This document shows positions 9,222-16,777 of a DNA stretch of 64,000 nt, in pieces. Position 1 is the stretch's first letter. Every line of letters begins with the position of its first letter. The DNA is taken from contig NZ_VTYQ01000003.1 of the NCBI RefSeq assembly GCF_013113835.1, positions 835,845 through 899,844 on the forward strand, in the 5' to 3' direction. Below the pieces are notes generated by a model that saw only the letters and a program-made list of their open reading frames with translations, did no database searches and was not told the DNA's origin. This stretch comes from Vibrio sp. RE88 (GTDB lineage: Bacteria; Pseudomonadota; Gammaproteobacteria; Enterobacterales; Vibrionaceae). The translations under genes were made by a program, and so were the position numbers.

Positions 9222-9588
9222 GGGGCTGATTTAGGATTCGACAGGAATTTTGCAGTCTGAGGTGCATGCCGTGGGGCGGTTGGCCACGTAAAAAGCCGCA
9301 AAAAAATAGTCGCAAACGACGAAAACTACGCACTAGCAGCTTAATAACCTGCTCAGAGCTCTCTCGCCCTAGCTTCCGCACGTAAGACGGGGACCAACGA
9401 GAGATCAAACCCAAACGCGCTAGCCCGGATTCTCCCGCCTGAGAGATGAACGGCGAAATTTAATTCAGGATAGTCACTTACTGGCGTGTCGGTTCGCAGG
9501 TACTTGGTGAATTTAAAGATCGACTAAGCATGTAGTACCAATGATGAATGGTTTTTGGACGCGGGTTCAACTCCCGCCAGCTCCACCA
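9222..9588 (+). ncRNA. ssrA: Transfer-messenger RNA (tmRNA)
   Basis: The 367-base tmRNA runs from GGGGCTGATT to the encoded CCA. The acceptor stem pairs GGGGCTG with the CAGCTCC segment before CCA, and the T arm GGACGCGGGTTCAACTCCCG is tRNA-like. The reading frame at 9312-9341 encodes the tag ANDENYALAA, followed by TAA TAA at 9342. It rescues stalled ribosomes and tags their products for proteolysis. smpB lies immediately upstream. In V. cholerae the 3' end of this gene is the attachment site of the VPI-1 island; here the gene is intact and no integrase follows. Confidence 0.98.
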
Positions 9589-9597
9589 AACGTTTGG

Positions 9598-9630
9598 AAA
9601 GGCCCAGCTCTTACGAGTTGGGCCTTTTTG
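9598..9630 (+). terminator. Terminator of ssrA
   Basis: Stem GGCCCAGCTC/GAGTTGGGCC (9601-9610 with 9615-9624, one G-T pair) with loop TTAC is followed by TTTTT. It starts about ten bases after the tmRNA CCA end. Confidence 0.9.
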
Positions 9631-9643
9631 TATTCAGTCGAGC

Positions 9644-10453
9644 TTAAAATGTCTGTGCTGTTTTGTACGCACACATCGCTCGCGCTTTCTCACTGCCCTC
9701 TGCTTCATTTTGCTGGAAACAGTGGCGATATGACGCAACGTATTGGTTGAATGCTTCCATTGCAGCGGGTTTAGGTTGAGTTAATAACTTCTCAATGAAT
9801 TGACGTGAGCCGACTTCGAAGTGCTGGGTGTCTATCGGTGTATTCCAATCACCACCCCAAATAAGAAATCCGTGGTGTGCGAAAAGCTCCGTGACGTCTT
9901 CGGCCATGCCTTGGCGTTCGATCTCATTTCGAGCTCGAAAACGAGTTCGGTTGATATAGTTGTCTACAGATTGAATCGGTTTGACGGTAATTTTTCCATC
10001 TGGTCCAAACTCTAGAAACGGGTTTTGTACTGGGTTGATATCAATGGCGACACCGTAAGCATGTTTCGACCAACTGGACCCACCTGTGATGGGGCGAGCA
10101 TTGAAAGCACTGCTGTTGTTCGCGGCCATCGAAGCATTATCATCACCTTTGAATTCACGCATCAAACGAGCGGAATGAAGAGGAAATTGACGTTTATGCA
10201 GTTCTGCAAAAATCTGGTCAACGGAAGGCGCGACAACATCGAACACGATCATGCTGCCTTGCTTCGTTTGACCATCAAAAGTGACGAAGTCGAAATCCAC
10301 TTTAGAAAGCCTATCACAGCCTACCGGAGCACCTGCACTCAATACTCCCTGCTTCTTCATCATGCCACATTGCCACTCCGAAACAGGGGCGATTTTAGCG
10401 TACCCCGTCGAACTCAATAAGACAGCGAGCAAGCCCAGCCAATGTTTTTTCAT
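9644..10453 (-). CDS. Secreted M15-family peptidase (peptidoglycan D,D- or L,D-specific)
   Basis: This is an exported 269-residue protein with an M15 zinc-peptidase domain. The signal peptide is MKKHWLGLLAVLLSSTGYA. Zinc ligands can be placed as His131 and Asp138 in SKHAYGVAIDIN, and His211 in TQHFE, preceded by the GGDW turn. This pattern fits the CwlK/VanY/endolysin-type M15 group that cuts peptide cross-links of peptidoglycan in the periplasm. Substrate bond is not decidable from sequence. The start at 10451-10453 has a GAGATAAG ribosome site and gives the signal peptide; a longer frame upstream would hide it. It points at ssrA and stands alone. Confidence 0.82.
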   Translation of the reverse strand: MKKHWLGLLAVLLSSTGYAKIAPVSEWQCGMMKKQGVLSAGAPVGCDRLSKVDFDFVTFDGQTKQGSMIVFDVVAPSVDQIFAELHKRQFPLHSARLMREFKGDDNASMAANNSSAFNARPITGGSSWSKHAYGVAIDINPVQNPFLEFGPDGKITVKPIQSVDNYINRTRFRARNEIERQGMAEDVTELFAHHGFLIWGGDWNTPIDTQHFEVGSRQFIEKLLTQPKPAAMEAFNQYVASYRHCFQQNEAEGSEKARAMCAYKTAQTF

Positions 10454-10630
10454 TTCACTTATCTCAACGTATTGGTAGCCAGAAGATGGGCATATTCTAG
10501 CGAAATGACTGATTAGGCGAGACATTTAAAGCACTGACTTTACGTCAAATTGTGACTCTGACTCCGAGAAGCTTTCAAGTACGCGTTTAAGAATGAAAGC
10601 AACATTTAGATTCCGTATGCAAACGGATAG

Positions 10631-10671
10631 AAAAACTCAATAGAAAGCCAACAACTTTCTATTGAGTTTTT
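10631..10671 (-). terminator. Terminator of the PAS-PAS chemoreceptor gene
   Basis: A perfect 17-bp stem pairs 10631-10647 with 10655-10671 around a seven-base loop, with T-runs in both orientations. It lies just past the chemoreceptor stop codon and could also stop transcription from the left. Confidence 0.88.
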
Positions 10672-10686
10672 GCGATATGGATTTAA

Positions 10687-12015
10687 TCAACTTTCGTTGC
10701 CTTTGAAACTATTCACCGCGGAGGCGACACTTTCGGCCCCGGTATGTATTTCGTCCATCGTCTCTGAGACGGTTTGAATCTTGCCACTGGCTTCCTGAGC
10801 AACATGATTGACGTCATTCATCGCTTGAGTGACTTCTTTGGTCAGCGACATATTTTTGTTGACCACCTGAGTGATTTCTTCCGTAGACTCCGATGTCCTT
10901 GAAGCTAACTGACGCACTTCGTCGGCTACCACGGCAAAGCCTCGGCCTTGGTCACCAGCACGTGCTGCTTCAATAGCAGCGTTCAGTGCTAACAAGTTAG
11001 TTTGCTCGGCAATACTGCCTATGGTTTTTACAATTTCAGACACATCATCCGAGAGCGACGCTAGTTCTTCGACCTGACTGATCGATACTGTCAGGTTATC
11101 CATCATTCTTTGTGAAATCCCGACCGTATCTTGCAACACCTGATTACCTTCCTGAGCCACTTGCGATGTTTGCAACGCGGTTGAATAAGCGATGTTTGCC
11201 GCTTCTGAGATCGCCATTTCGCGAGTCACATCATTGGTAATGTCTGAGGCAAATTTCACCACCTTGTACACTTCTCCTTTCTCGTTACGCACCGGGCTGT
11301 AAGATGCCTGAATCCATAACTCTTCTCCGTAGCTGGTCTTGCGCAAGAATCGACCGGAGAAAGCACGACCTTGGGCCAGTTCGCGCCAAAAGTTTGGATT
11401 TTCCTGATAAAAATCATCGAAGCAGAACATACGGTGATGTTGGCCCTGAACCTGTTCAATGGCGTACCCCAAGCCGGAGAGGAAATTCTTGTTCGCATCG
11501 AGAATGGTGCCGTCGGGCTGAAATTCAATCACGGCAAAGTTTTGATGTAACGCTGTAATGAGATCTTTATCCGCCTGAGCTTTCTTCACTTTTTCAGTGA
11601 CGTCACTGGCAATTTTCATCACGCTTTTCACAGTACCGTCATCATCGAAAACGGGAAAGTAGGTCGCTTCAATAATGACCAAATCCCCCATTTTACTGTA
11701 GCGTTCAAAAGTGCCGGATTTCACTTCACCTCGCGCTAAAGATTGCCAGAACTGCGAGTAATCAGCACTTTGGGTATAACTCTTATCACAAAATATTCGA
11801 TGATGCTTACCCATTAGCTCTTCAAGTTGGTAACCCATCGCTTGTAAGAACAATGGACTGGCATTTTGGATGTGCCCCTGAGTATCGAATTCAATCGTAA
11901 CTAACGACTTGCTCATGGAAGCAACAATGAGATGATTGTGATGCTGGAGACTAAGCTCTTGTTCAGATTCTTCGTTGTTTTTGTCAAATGGCCACATAAC
12001 TTGCACGCTCTTCAT
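10687..12015 (-). CDS. Soluble PAS-PAS methyl-accepting chemotaxis protein (BdlA-like)
   Basis: The protein has two tandem PAS domains (about 30-145 and 155-265) followed by a short MCP signalling domain; no transmembrane segment or HAMP domain is visible, so it is cytoplasmic. The two PAS units carry matching segments, [12 protein letters not shown] and [12 protein letters not shown], showing internal duplication. The signalling hairpin tip reads [20 protein letters not shown]. This order and size match BdlA of Pseudomonas aeruginosa, a biofilm-dispersion receptor; function here is inferred. The start is uncertain: an ATG at 12015, a TTG two codons before it, or an ATG at 11997 (MWPFDKN). 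cheV is encoded 8.5 kb away; no other chemotaxis genes are near. Confidence 0.87.
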   Translation of the reverse strand: MKSVQVMWPFDKNNEESEQELSLQHHNHLIVASMSKSLVTIEFDTQGHIQNASPLFLQAMGYQLEELMGKHHRIFCDKSYTQSADYSQFWQSLARGEVKSGTFERYSKMGDLVIIEATYFPVFDDDGTVKSVMKIASDVTEKVKKAQADKDLITALHQNFAVIEFQPDGTILDANKNFLSGLGYAIEQVQGQHHRMFCFDDFYQENPNFWRELAQGRAFSGRFLRKTSYGEELWIQASYSPVRNEKGEVYKVVKFASDITNDVTREMAISEAANIAYSTALQTSQVAQEGNQVLQDTVGISQRMMDNLTVSISQVEELASLSDDVSEIVKTIGSIAEQTNLLALNAAIEAARAGDQGRGFAVVADEVRQLASRTSESTEEITQVVNKNMSLTKEVTQAMNDVNHVAQEASGKIQTVSETMDEIHTGAESVASAVNSFKGNES

Positions 12016-12216
12016 ACTCAATGAATTGCTTTAAGTATGGTTGCTGGTTTGAATTATGCACACACCTCTAAAGGGGTAGCAGTAGCCGCTATTCTCAAGG
12101 ACTTAGAGCGCAGTTTTTCATGAAAGTTGAGTGAGAACATCGGTTTAACTATGCAACAAACCACCCATTAATTAGATTAATGGGTGCCAATAGACCAATA
12201 ACTAAGGTGTGCATCA

Positions 12217-13860
12217 GTGATGATTCCTGTACTCAGAGTTTTATGTGTTTTTAGCCTGTTTTTCTCTTGTTTTTATACATTTGCAGCAGAAAGATTCCCA
12301 TTGGCACCACCGGACACCAGTAGCCCACAAGCAACTTACCTCAGCTTCACACGCTTAGTCGAACAGGCGAACCAAACACTGCTAGAGCTCCCCTCTCTCC
12401 CCGCAGCAGAGAAAGAGGCGGCCAGACAATCAGTGTACGCCCTGTTCAATAAAGCGATGCAATGCTTTGACCTGTCTGACGTGCCTAAATCGAGCCAGCA
12501 GCGAGTCGCACTTGAGTCCGTCATGTTGATGAAAGAAATTCTCGATCGTCTACCTGAATTTGACGCTGCATCGATTCCTGATCAAAAAAAGCTGAGCTAC
12601 TGGCGATTGCCACATACTCAGTTGGTCATTGAAAAACAAACCGATGGCAAATACCTGTTTTCCGCTCAAACCGTCGATAAACTCTACTCTAGCTATCAGC
12701 TCGTCAAGCATCTACCTAACCGTAACGGCACCGTGGAAGATTTTTACCAGTATTACTCACTGAGTGCCGGGAAGCTGATTCCTCCCGCTTGGTTTGGTTA
12801 TATTGAAGCCCTCCCCGATGTGTTTATGGAAGAATTTTCCGATCAAGCAATTTGGCAATGGCTCGCACTAGCAATGGTAAGCATCGCGTTGTTTGCTTAT
12901 GGTTATGCGGTTTATCGCTTTATTGGCAACACCATAATGACGCCGATTTTTATGGCTTTGGGGATTGGTGGCTTTCTGTACCTGATCAGTCATGAAATCA
13001 ATATGACGGGCAAGCTGATGTCGACGTTAAACGTCTCTGGTGAGCTGTTGATCTGGCTGTTAGTGACTCAGTCCGCTTACCTGATTGGCTATAAGGCCTG
13101 CACGGTTTTGCCTAATCGAGGTGAGCAGGCGTCTAACCTGCGCCAAAGCGTGACACAAATTGTCGGCACGTTAATCGGATCCGCTCTGGCAGTGTCCATC
13201 TTTGGCTATGGTTTAAGCCGCATTGGTGTGCCGGTCTACGGCATCGTCACCGGATTGAGCCTTGGTGGTATGGCCATCGCTCTGGCGATTCGCCCGACGA
13301 TGGAAAACCTGATCGGTGGCGTAATCCTGTTTATGGACAAATCATTGTCCGTTGGCGATTACTGCCAAATTGGCCAAGTCTCTGGTGTTGTTGAGCGTAT
13401 CGGCGTTCGTTCGACACGAATTCGGGCCAAAGATCGCACCCAAATCACCATTGCCAATGGCGACTTGGTCAAGATGGAAATCATCAACTTCACACGTCGT
13501 GATCGCTACCCGTTTACCACTCAGATAGGTCTGCGTTACGAGACGACTATGCCGCAGGTTGAGCAAATTGCGTATGAGATAAAAACAGCGCTTCTCGCCC
13601 ACCCCGACGTTCTCGAATCCCCGTTACGAGTCCATTTCTCAGCCTTTGGTGAATACAGCCTAAACATTGATGTGCTGGCTCATATTGATACCAAAGACAG
13701 AAATGAGTTCTTGCAGTTGCAGCAAGATTTGCTGATGCGTATCGAACAAATTGTAAAAGCCAATCACGCAGAGTTTGCTCTGCCAGCCCAAACAACCTAC
13801 CTGCACATGGCAGCAAACACAGCAGAACAAGGCCGCTCCGAATCAGAAGCGCTCACTTAA
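12217..13860 (+). CDS. MscS-family mechanosensitive channel with periplasmic N-domain
   Basis: This 547-residue inner-membrane protein starts with a signal peptide (to about residue 23) and a soluble N-terminal region of about 180 residues that I do not recognise. About five hydrophobic helices follow between 214 and 365. The pore-lining last helix is Gly/Ala-rich (GLSLGGMAIALAIRPTMENL, near 345), and the MscS beta domain begins at FMDKSLSVGDYCQIG, with VVERIGVRSTRIRAKDRTQ and the C-terminal alpha/beta cage. Such channels open under membrane tension and release solutes on osmotic downshift. It precedes a convergent BCCT osmolyte-type transporter, which suits an osmotic role. Confidence 0.88.
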   Translation: MMIPVLRVLCVFSLFFSCFYTFAAERFPLAPPDTSSPQATYLSFTRLVEQANQTLLELPSLPAAEKEAARQSVYALFNKAMQCFDLSDVPKSSQQRVALESVMLMKEILDRLPEFDAASIPDQKKLSYWRLPHTQLVIEKQTDGKYLFSAQTVDKLYSSYQLVKHLPNRNGTVEDFYQYYSLSAGKLIPPAWFGYIEALPDVFMEEFSDQAIWQWLALAMVSIALFAYGYAVYRFIGNTIMTPIFMALGIGGFLYLISHEINMTGKLMSTLNVSGELLIWLLVTQSAYLIGYKACTVLPNRGEQASNLRQSVTQIVGTLIGSALAVSIFGYGLSRIGVPVYGIVTGLSLGGMAIALAIRPTMENLIGGVILFMDKSLSVGDYCQIGQVSGVVERIGVRSTRIRAKDRTQITIANGDLVKMEIINFTRRDRYPFTTQIGLRYETTMPQVEQIAYEIKTALLAHPDVLESPLRVHFSAFGEYSLNIDVLAHIDTKDRNEFLQLQQDLLMRIEQIVKANHAEFALPAQTTYLHMAANTAEQGRSESEALT

Positions 13861-13866
13861 AATGAT

Positions 13867-13910
13867 TGAAATGGAGCAATGGCTAAACCCATAGGGATTG
13901 CTCCATTTCA
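13867..13910. terminator. Bidirectional terminator-like hairpin between MscS and BCCT genes
   Basis: A perfect 14-bp inverted repeat, TGAAATGGAGCAAT at 13867-13880 with its complement at 13897-13910, sits between two convergent genes. T-runs are weak, so termination strength is uncertain. Confidence 0.6.
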
Positions 13911-13926
13911 CTTTACGGCAATCGGA

Positions 13927-15408
13927 TCATATTTGTGGCTGGGAGCCTGAATCACTTTGCTCACTTCGTGTAGCAAACTTGCTTGGTAGCCACTTTTCAA
14001 TCAACACGGCAATGGCCTGACACACCATGACTAAGGTAAATGGGATTGCTCCAGCAATCGCAACCTGTTTATTCAGGTCGACATCGTTAATGGTGACCAG
14101 TGCTAGGCCCATCACAACAACAATGACAGACCAACTGACTTTACTGCTGGTGCGCTCATCTCCCGTCAGCATGCCTGCGGCATAAATAGCTGAATCCGAA
14201 CTGGAAATAACAAACGTCAGCAACAGCACTAACGCCGTAATAGAAAGAACACCACTTAATGGTAAGTGTTCAAAGAAACTAAACAGACCTTTCGTATAAT
14301 CCTGCTGCACAGCTGTAACCACCTCATTGAGATAGCTGCTTTCAAACACCGCTCCGGCAAAACTTGAGAACCACACAATCGACGCCAAAGTGGGTACCAT
14401 GACCGTACAAAACAAAAACTGGCGAACGGTTCTACCACGGCTGATACGCGCAATAAAAGGCCCTACGAATGGCGCCCAGGCAATCCACCAAATTAAGTAG
14501 ATCACCGTCCACCCTTGGCTCCACTTCTCTCCACCTTCGATGGCTGACAGCGAAACCTGTGGCAGAATCGCGATGTAAGCTTCCAGCGAACTGGCAAGAC
14601 GGCCAATCACACCCGCAATATCAACATTCACAAGCACAAAACCTAGCAACGCGACCATCAGCCAAATATTGAAGCTACTCAGCCGCTTGATCCCGCGTTC
14701 AAGCCCAAGAACACTGGAAAAAGTAAACAGCACGCCAATGACTATGGTCAGCCCAATACGCAGGTTAGTCAGGTCAGCCGTCGTGCCCGTCAAACTTCTC
14801 ACACCCTGCTCGACCAGCGCCATGGTGTTGGCCAGCACTCCGGCGATACCAAACAAAATCGCCAGCACAGCGATCAAATCAACAACACCTAGCCAACCCG
14901 TGCGGCGACGAGAAAACGAGGTACTCACACGCATTGGCCGCTGTTTAACGTAAGCTAGCCACCCCATCAATAGCCCTGCTAACGCATAGAGACTCCATGC
15001 GTGTACCCCCCAGTGAAAATACGTCAGGGCGAGCGCTGTATCTTGCGCATCATTGACCACCTCTACAGGTGGCATGTTGGCAAAGTGGAAGATAGGCTCT
15101 GCAACGCCCCAGAAAATCAGCCCCGACCCCATGCCTGTCGTAAAGAGCATGACGAGCCAAGAGATGAAGCTAAACTCTGGTTGTTGGTTGCCCAGTTTCA
15201 CCTTTCCTAAAGGCGACAGACACAATACCGCGCAGGTAACAAATGCCAACGTGGAGAGTAAGATCACTTCATCATCAAGTTGAGCAATAACTAGGTTGGT
15301 CAGCTCTGCAATTTTGTACACACTAAACTGAGGAAACAGGGTTACGATAGCAGCCGTAGCAATAGCAAACCCCATAATCACGCGAGATTGAAGGTGATTT
15401 GAATTCAT
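13927..15408 (-). CDS. BCCT-family betaine/carnitine/choline-type transporter
   Basis: This 493-residue protein with about 12 membrane helices belongs to the betaine-choline-carnitine transporter family. Signatures are MGSGLIFWGVAEPIFHF near residue 93 (the TM3 unwound segment) and the TM8 region WWIAWAPFVGPFIARISRGR, where the conserved tryptophans form the trimethylammonium box. It lacks the long regulatory C-terminal helix of BetP-like osmosensors; the tail is short and Ser/Gln-rich. It therefore probably imports a quaternary amine, but the exact substrate cannot be told. It is alone, convergent with the MscS gene. Confidence 0.9.
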   Translation of the reverse strand: MNSNHLQSRVIMGFAIATAAIVTLFPQFSVYKIAELTNLVIAQLDDEVILLSTLAFVTCAVLCLSPLGKVKLGNQQPEFSFISWLVMLFTTGMGSGLIFWGVAEPIFHFANMPPVEVVNDAQDTALALTYFHWGVHAWSLYALAGLLMGWLAYVKQRPMRVSTSFSRRRTGWLGVVDLIAVLAILFGIAGVLANTMALVEQGVRSLTGTTADLTNLRIGLTIVIGVLFTFSSVLGLERGIKRLSSFNIWLMVALLGFVLVNVDIAGVIGRLASSLEAYIAILPQVSLSAIEGGEKWSQGWTVIYLIWWIAWAPFVGPFIARISRGRTVRQFLFCTVMVPTLASIVWFSSFAGAVFESSYLNEVVTAVQQDYTKGLFSFFEHLPLSGVLSITALVLLLTFVISSSDSAIYAAGMLTGDERTSSKVSWSVIVVVMGLALVTINDVDLNKQVAIAGAIPFTLVMVCQAIAVLIEKWLPSKFATRSEQSDSGSQPQI

Positions 15409-15661
15409 AATTTGATAAGCCTTTAGAGGCGAAGATAGGTATAGAACTACTGTGCCGCCACGCCTGTTTACTGTCTATTAACAATCGTTTCTCCTCATCA
15501 GGAATGCGCAACCAATCACAGACAGAAAAATTTGTTTATCCCCCCCAAGTTACTTGAGATTAATGCCGATTAGACGAACTGTTGTCTTGCTGATAATCAA
15601 CACACTCGTTAACACTTTTCTCGACGTCGATGCTCATATCGCTGTTTATAATCGCTAATCA

Positions 15662-16393
15662 TTGTCATTAGTAGAAGTCATCACCTTGATACCGGGAAAA
15701 TCATATTTCAAATCGCTCAAGAAACGCTGGAAGCAACAGGCCAAAGATAAAGTCAAAGCCATGCTGCTAGGATGCGTACCGGGACAAAAAAATCCAAAAC
15801 AACAATTAGGCGCTTCCCGTCCGGCTGGTAGCTGCCAATTGAAACACACCCTCTGCCACAACCTTGAACAATATGAAGGTAAAGTGCCTCACATGTACCT
15901 CGATACCCAAGGACACGTGACAACCGGGATTGGGCACTTGATTGCCAATGCGCATCAGGCTGCGGAATTGGAGTTTCTCCATCTATCTTCGGGGAAACGA
16001 GCCACAAAATCAGAGATCATTAAAGAGTTCACACGGATAAGGAAGCTTCCCTATGGGCAAAAGTACGGTGCAGGTTTTTACAAAAAGCACACTGGCTTGG
16101 TTCTGAGTGACCAAGCCATGCTCATCATGATGGAGCAGCACATCGAAAACTTTGAGAACGAACTGTGGGCTATTTATGGCAAGGCAAACTTTGAGCGTTT
16201 ACCAGACAACGTCAAGCTGGCGCTGTTTGATATGATCTTTAACTTAGGCATGCCCAAGCTTAAAAATACATTTGTAAAATTTAATCAGCATATTCACACG
16301 GGCAACTTCCGTAAAGCGGCGCAAGAGTGTCGCCGCCGAGGTATCTCAGACCATCGAAATCAATATGTGAGATCCCTACTGGAAAGCGCATAA
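15662..16393 (+). CDS. GH24 (T4-type) lysozyme, orphan
   Basis: The C-terminal 175 residues form a T4-lysozyme-like GH24 domain that cuts the glycan backbone of peptidoglycan. The catalytic triad aligns with T4 E11/D20/T26 as Glu72, Asp81 and Thr87 in YEGKVPHMYLDTQGH...TTGIGH, with the same spacing. NVKLALFDMIFNLG matches the conserved helix. The N-terminal ~65 residues are basic and unrecognised, with no clear signal peptide. The start is uncertain: a TTG at 15662 follows an in-frame stop, and the first ATG is at 15761. No holin, spanin, T6SS or immunity gene is adjacent, so it is not part of a visible phage lysis cassette. Confidence 0.78.
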   Translation: MSLVEVITLIPGKSYFKSLKKRWKQQAKDKVKAMLLGCVPGQKNPKQQLGASRPAGSCQLKHTLCHNLEQYEGKVPHMYLDTQGHVTTGIGHLIANAHQAAELEFLHLSSGKRATKSEIIKEFTRIRKLPYGQKYGAGFYKKHTGLVLSDQAMLIMMEQHIENFENELWAIYGKANFERLPDNVKLALFDMIFNLGMPKLKNTFVKFNQHIHTGNFRKAAQECRRRGISDHRNQYVRSLLESA

Positions 16394-16416
16394 AAAAGCG
16401 CCCCATTTGGGGCGCG
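16391..16416 (-). terminator. Terminator of the S8 protease operon
   Basis: Stem GCGCCCC/GGGGCGC (16398-16404 with 16409-16415), loop ATTT, then a T-run on the minus strand. It lies just past the stop codon of the I9-like gene and also abuts the lysozyme stop. Confidence 0.88.
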
Positions 16417-16420
16417 CTAC

Positions 16421-16768
16421 TTATTGTGAGTAAAGACGTCGAATAGGCTCAGGCTCAACATAATCAATCAGCTCATCATTGCTCAGCTTATCGATTTGAT
16501 CCTGAGTGGCCGACACCACCAGCACATGCTGATTATCCAGTGCGTCGACGACTTCAATGCCATTAGAATGAAGAAGCTCTCTAGCTTGCTGCTCTTTGCC
16601 TTCATGATACTTCACAAAGAACCGCGGTTGCTCTGCCGCTGCCTGTGCAGGTCTCTTATCCACTGGGGGAAACGCCGGATTTCCTGCCATTGCACTGGCG
16701 GAGAAAGTCGCGGCCAGTAGGCTGAGAGCGCCAACACATGGCAATGACGTTAATATCTGCTTCTTCAT
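16421..16768 (-). CDS. Secreted free-standing I9 (subtilisin propeptide-like) protein
   Basis: This 115-residue exported protein has a signal peptide ending near SASAMA, a short Pro/Ala-rich linker, and then one domain resembling the inhibitor I9 propeptide of subtilases: PRFFVKYHEGKEQQARELL, a central GIEVVDALDNQHVLVVSA, and the end DELIDYVEPEPIRR. The last block parallels VEYVEVDPPRYL in the propeptide of the S8 protease directly upstream. The ATG at 16768 follows that gene's TAA by nine bases, with GGAG between, so the two are co-transcribed. It could inhibit the protease or act as a second chaperone in trans; this is inference. Confidence 0.75.
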   Translation of the reverse strand: MKKQILTSLPCVGALSLLAATFSASAMAGNPAFPPVDKRPAQAAAEQPRFFVKYHEGKEQQARELLHSNGIEVVDALDNQHVLVVSATQDQIDKLSNDELIDYVEPEPIRRLYSQ

Positions 16769-16777
16769 ACTCACTCC

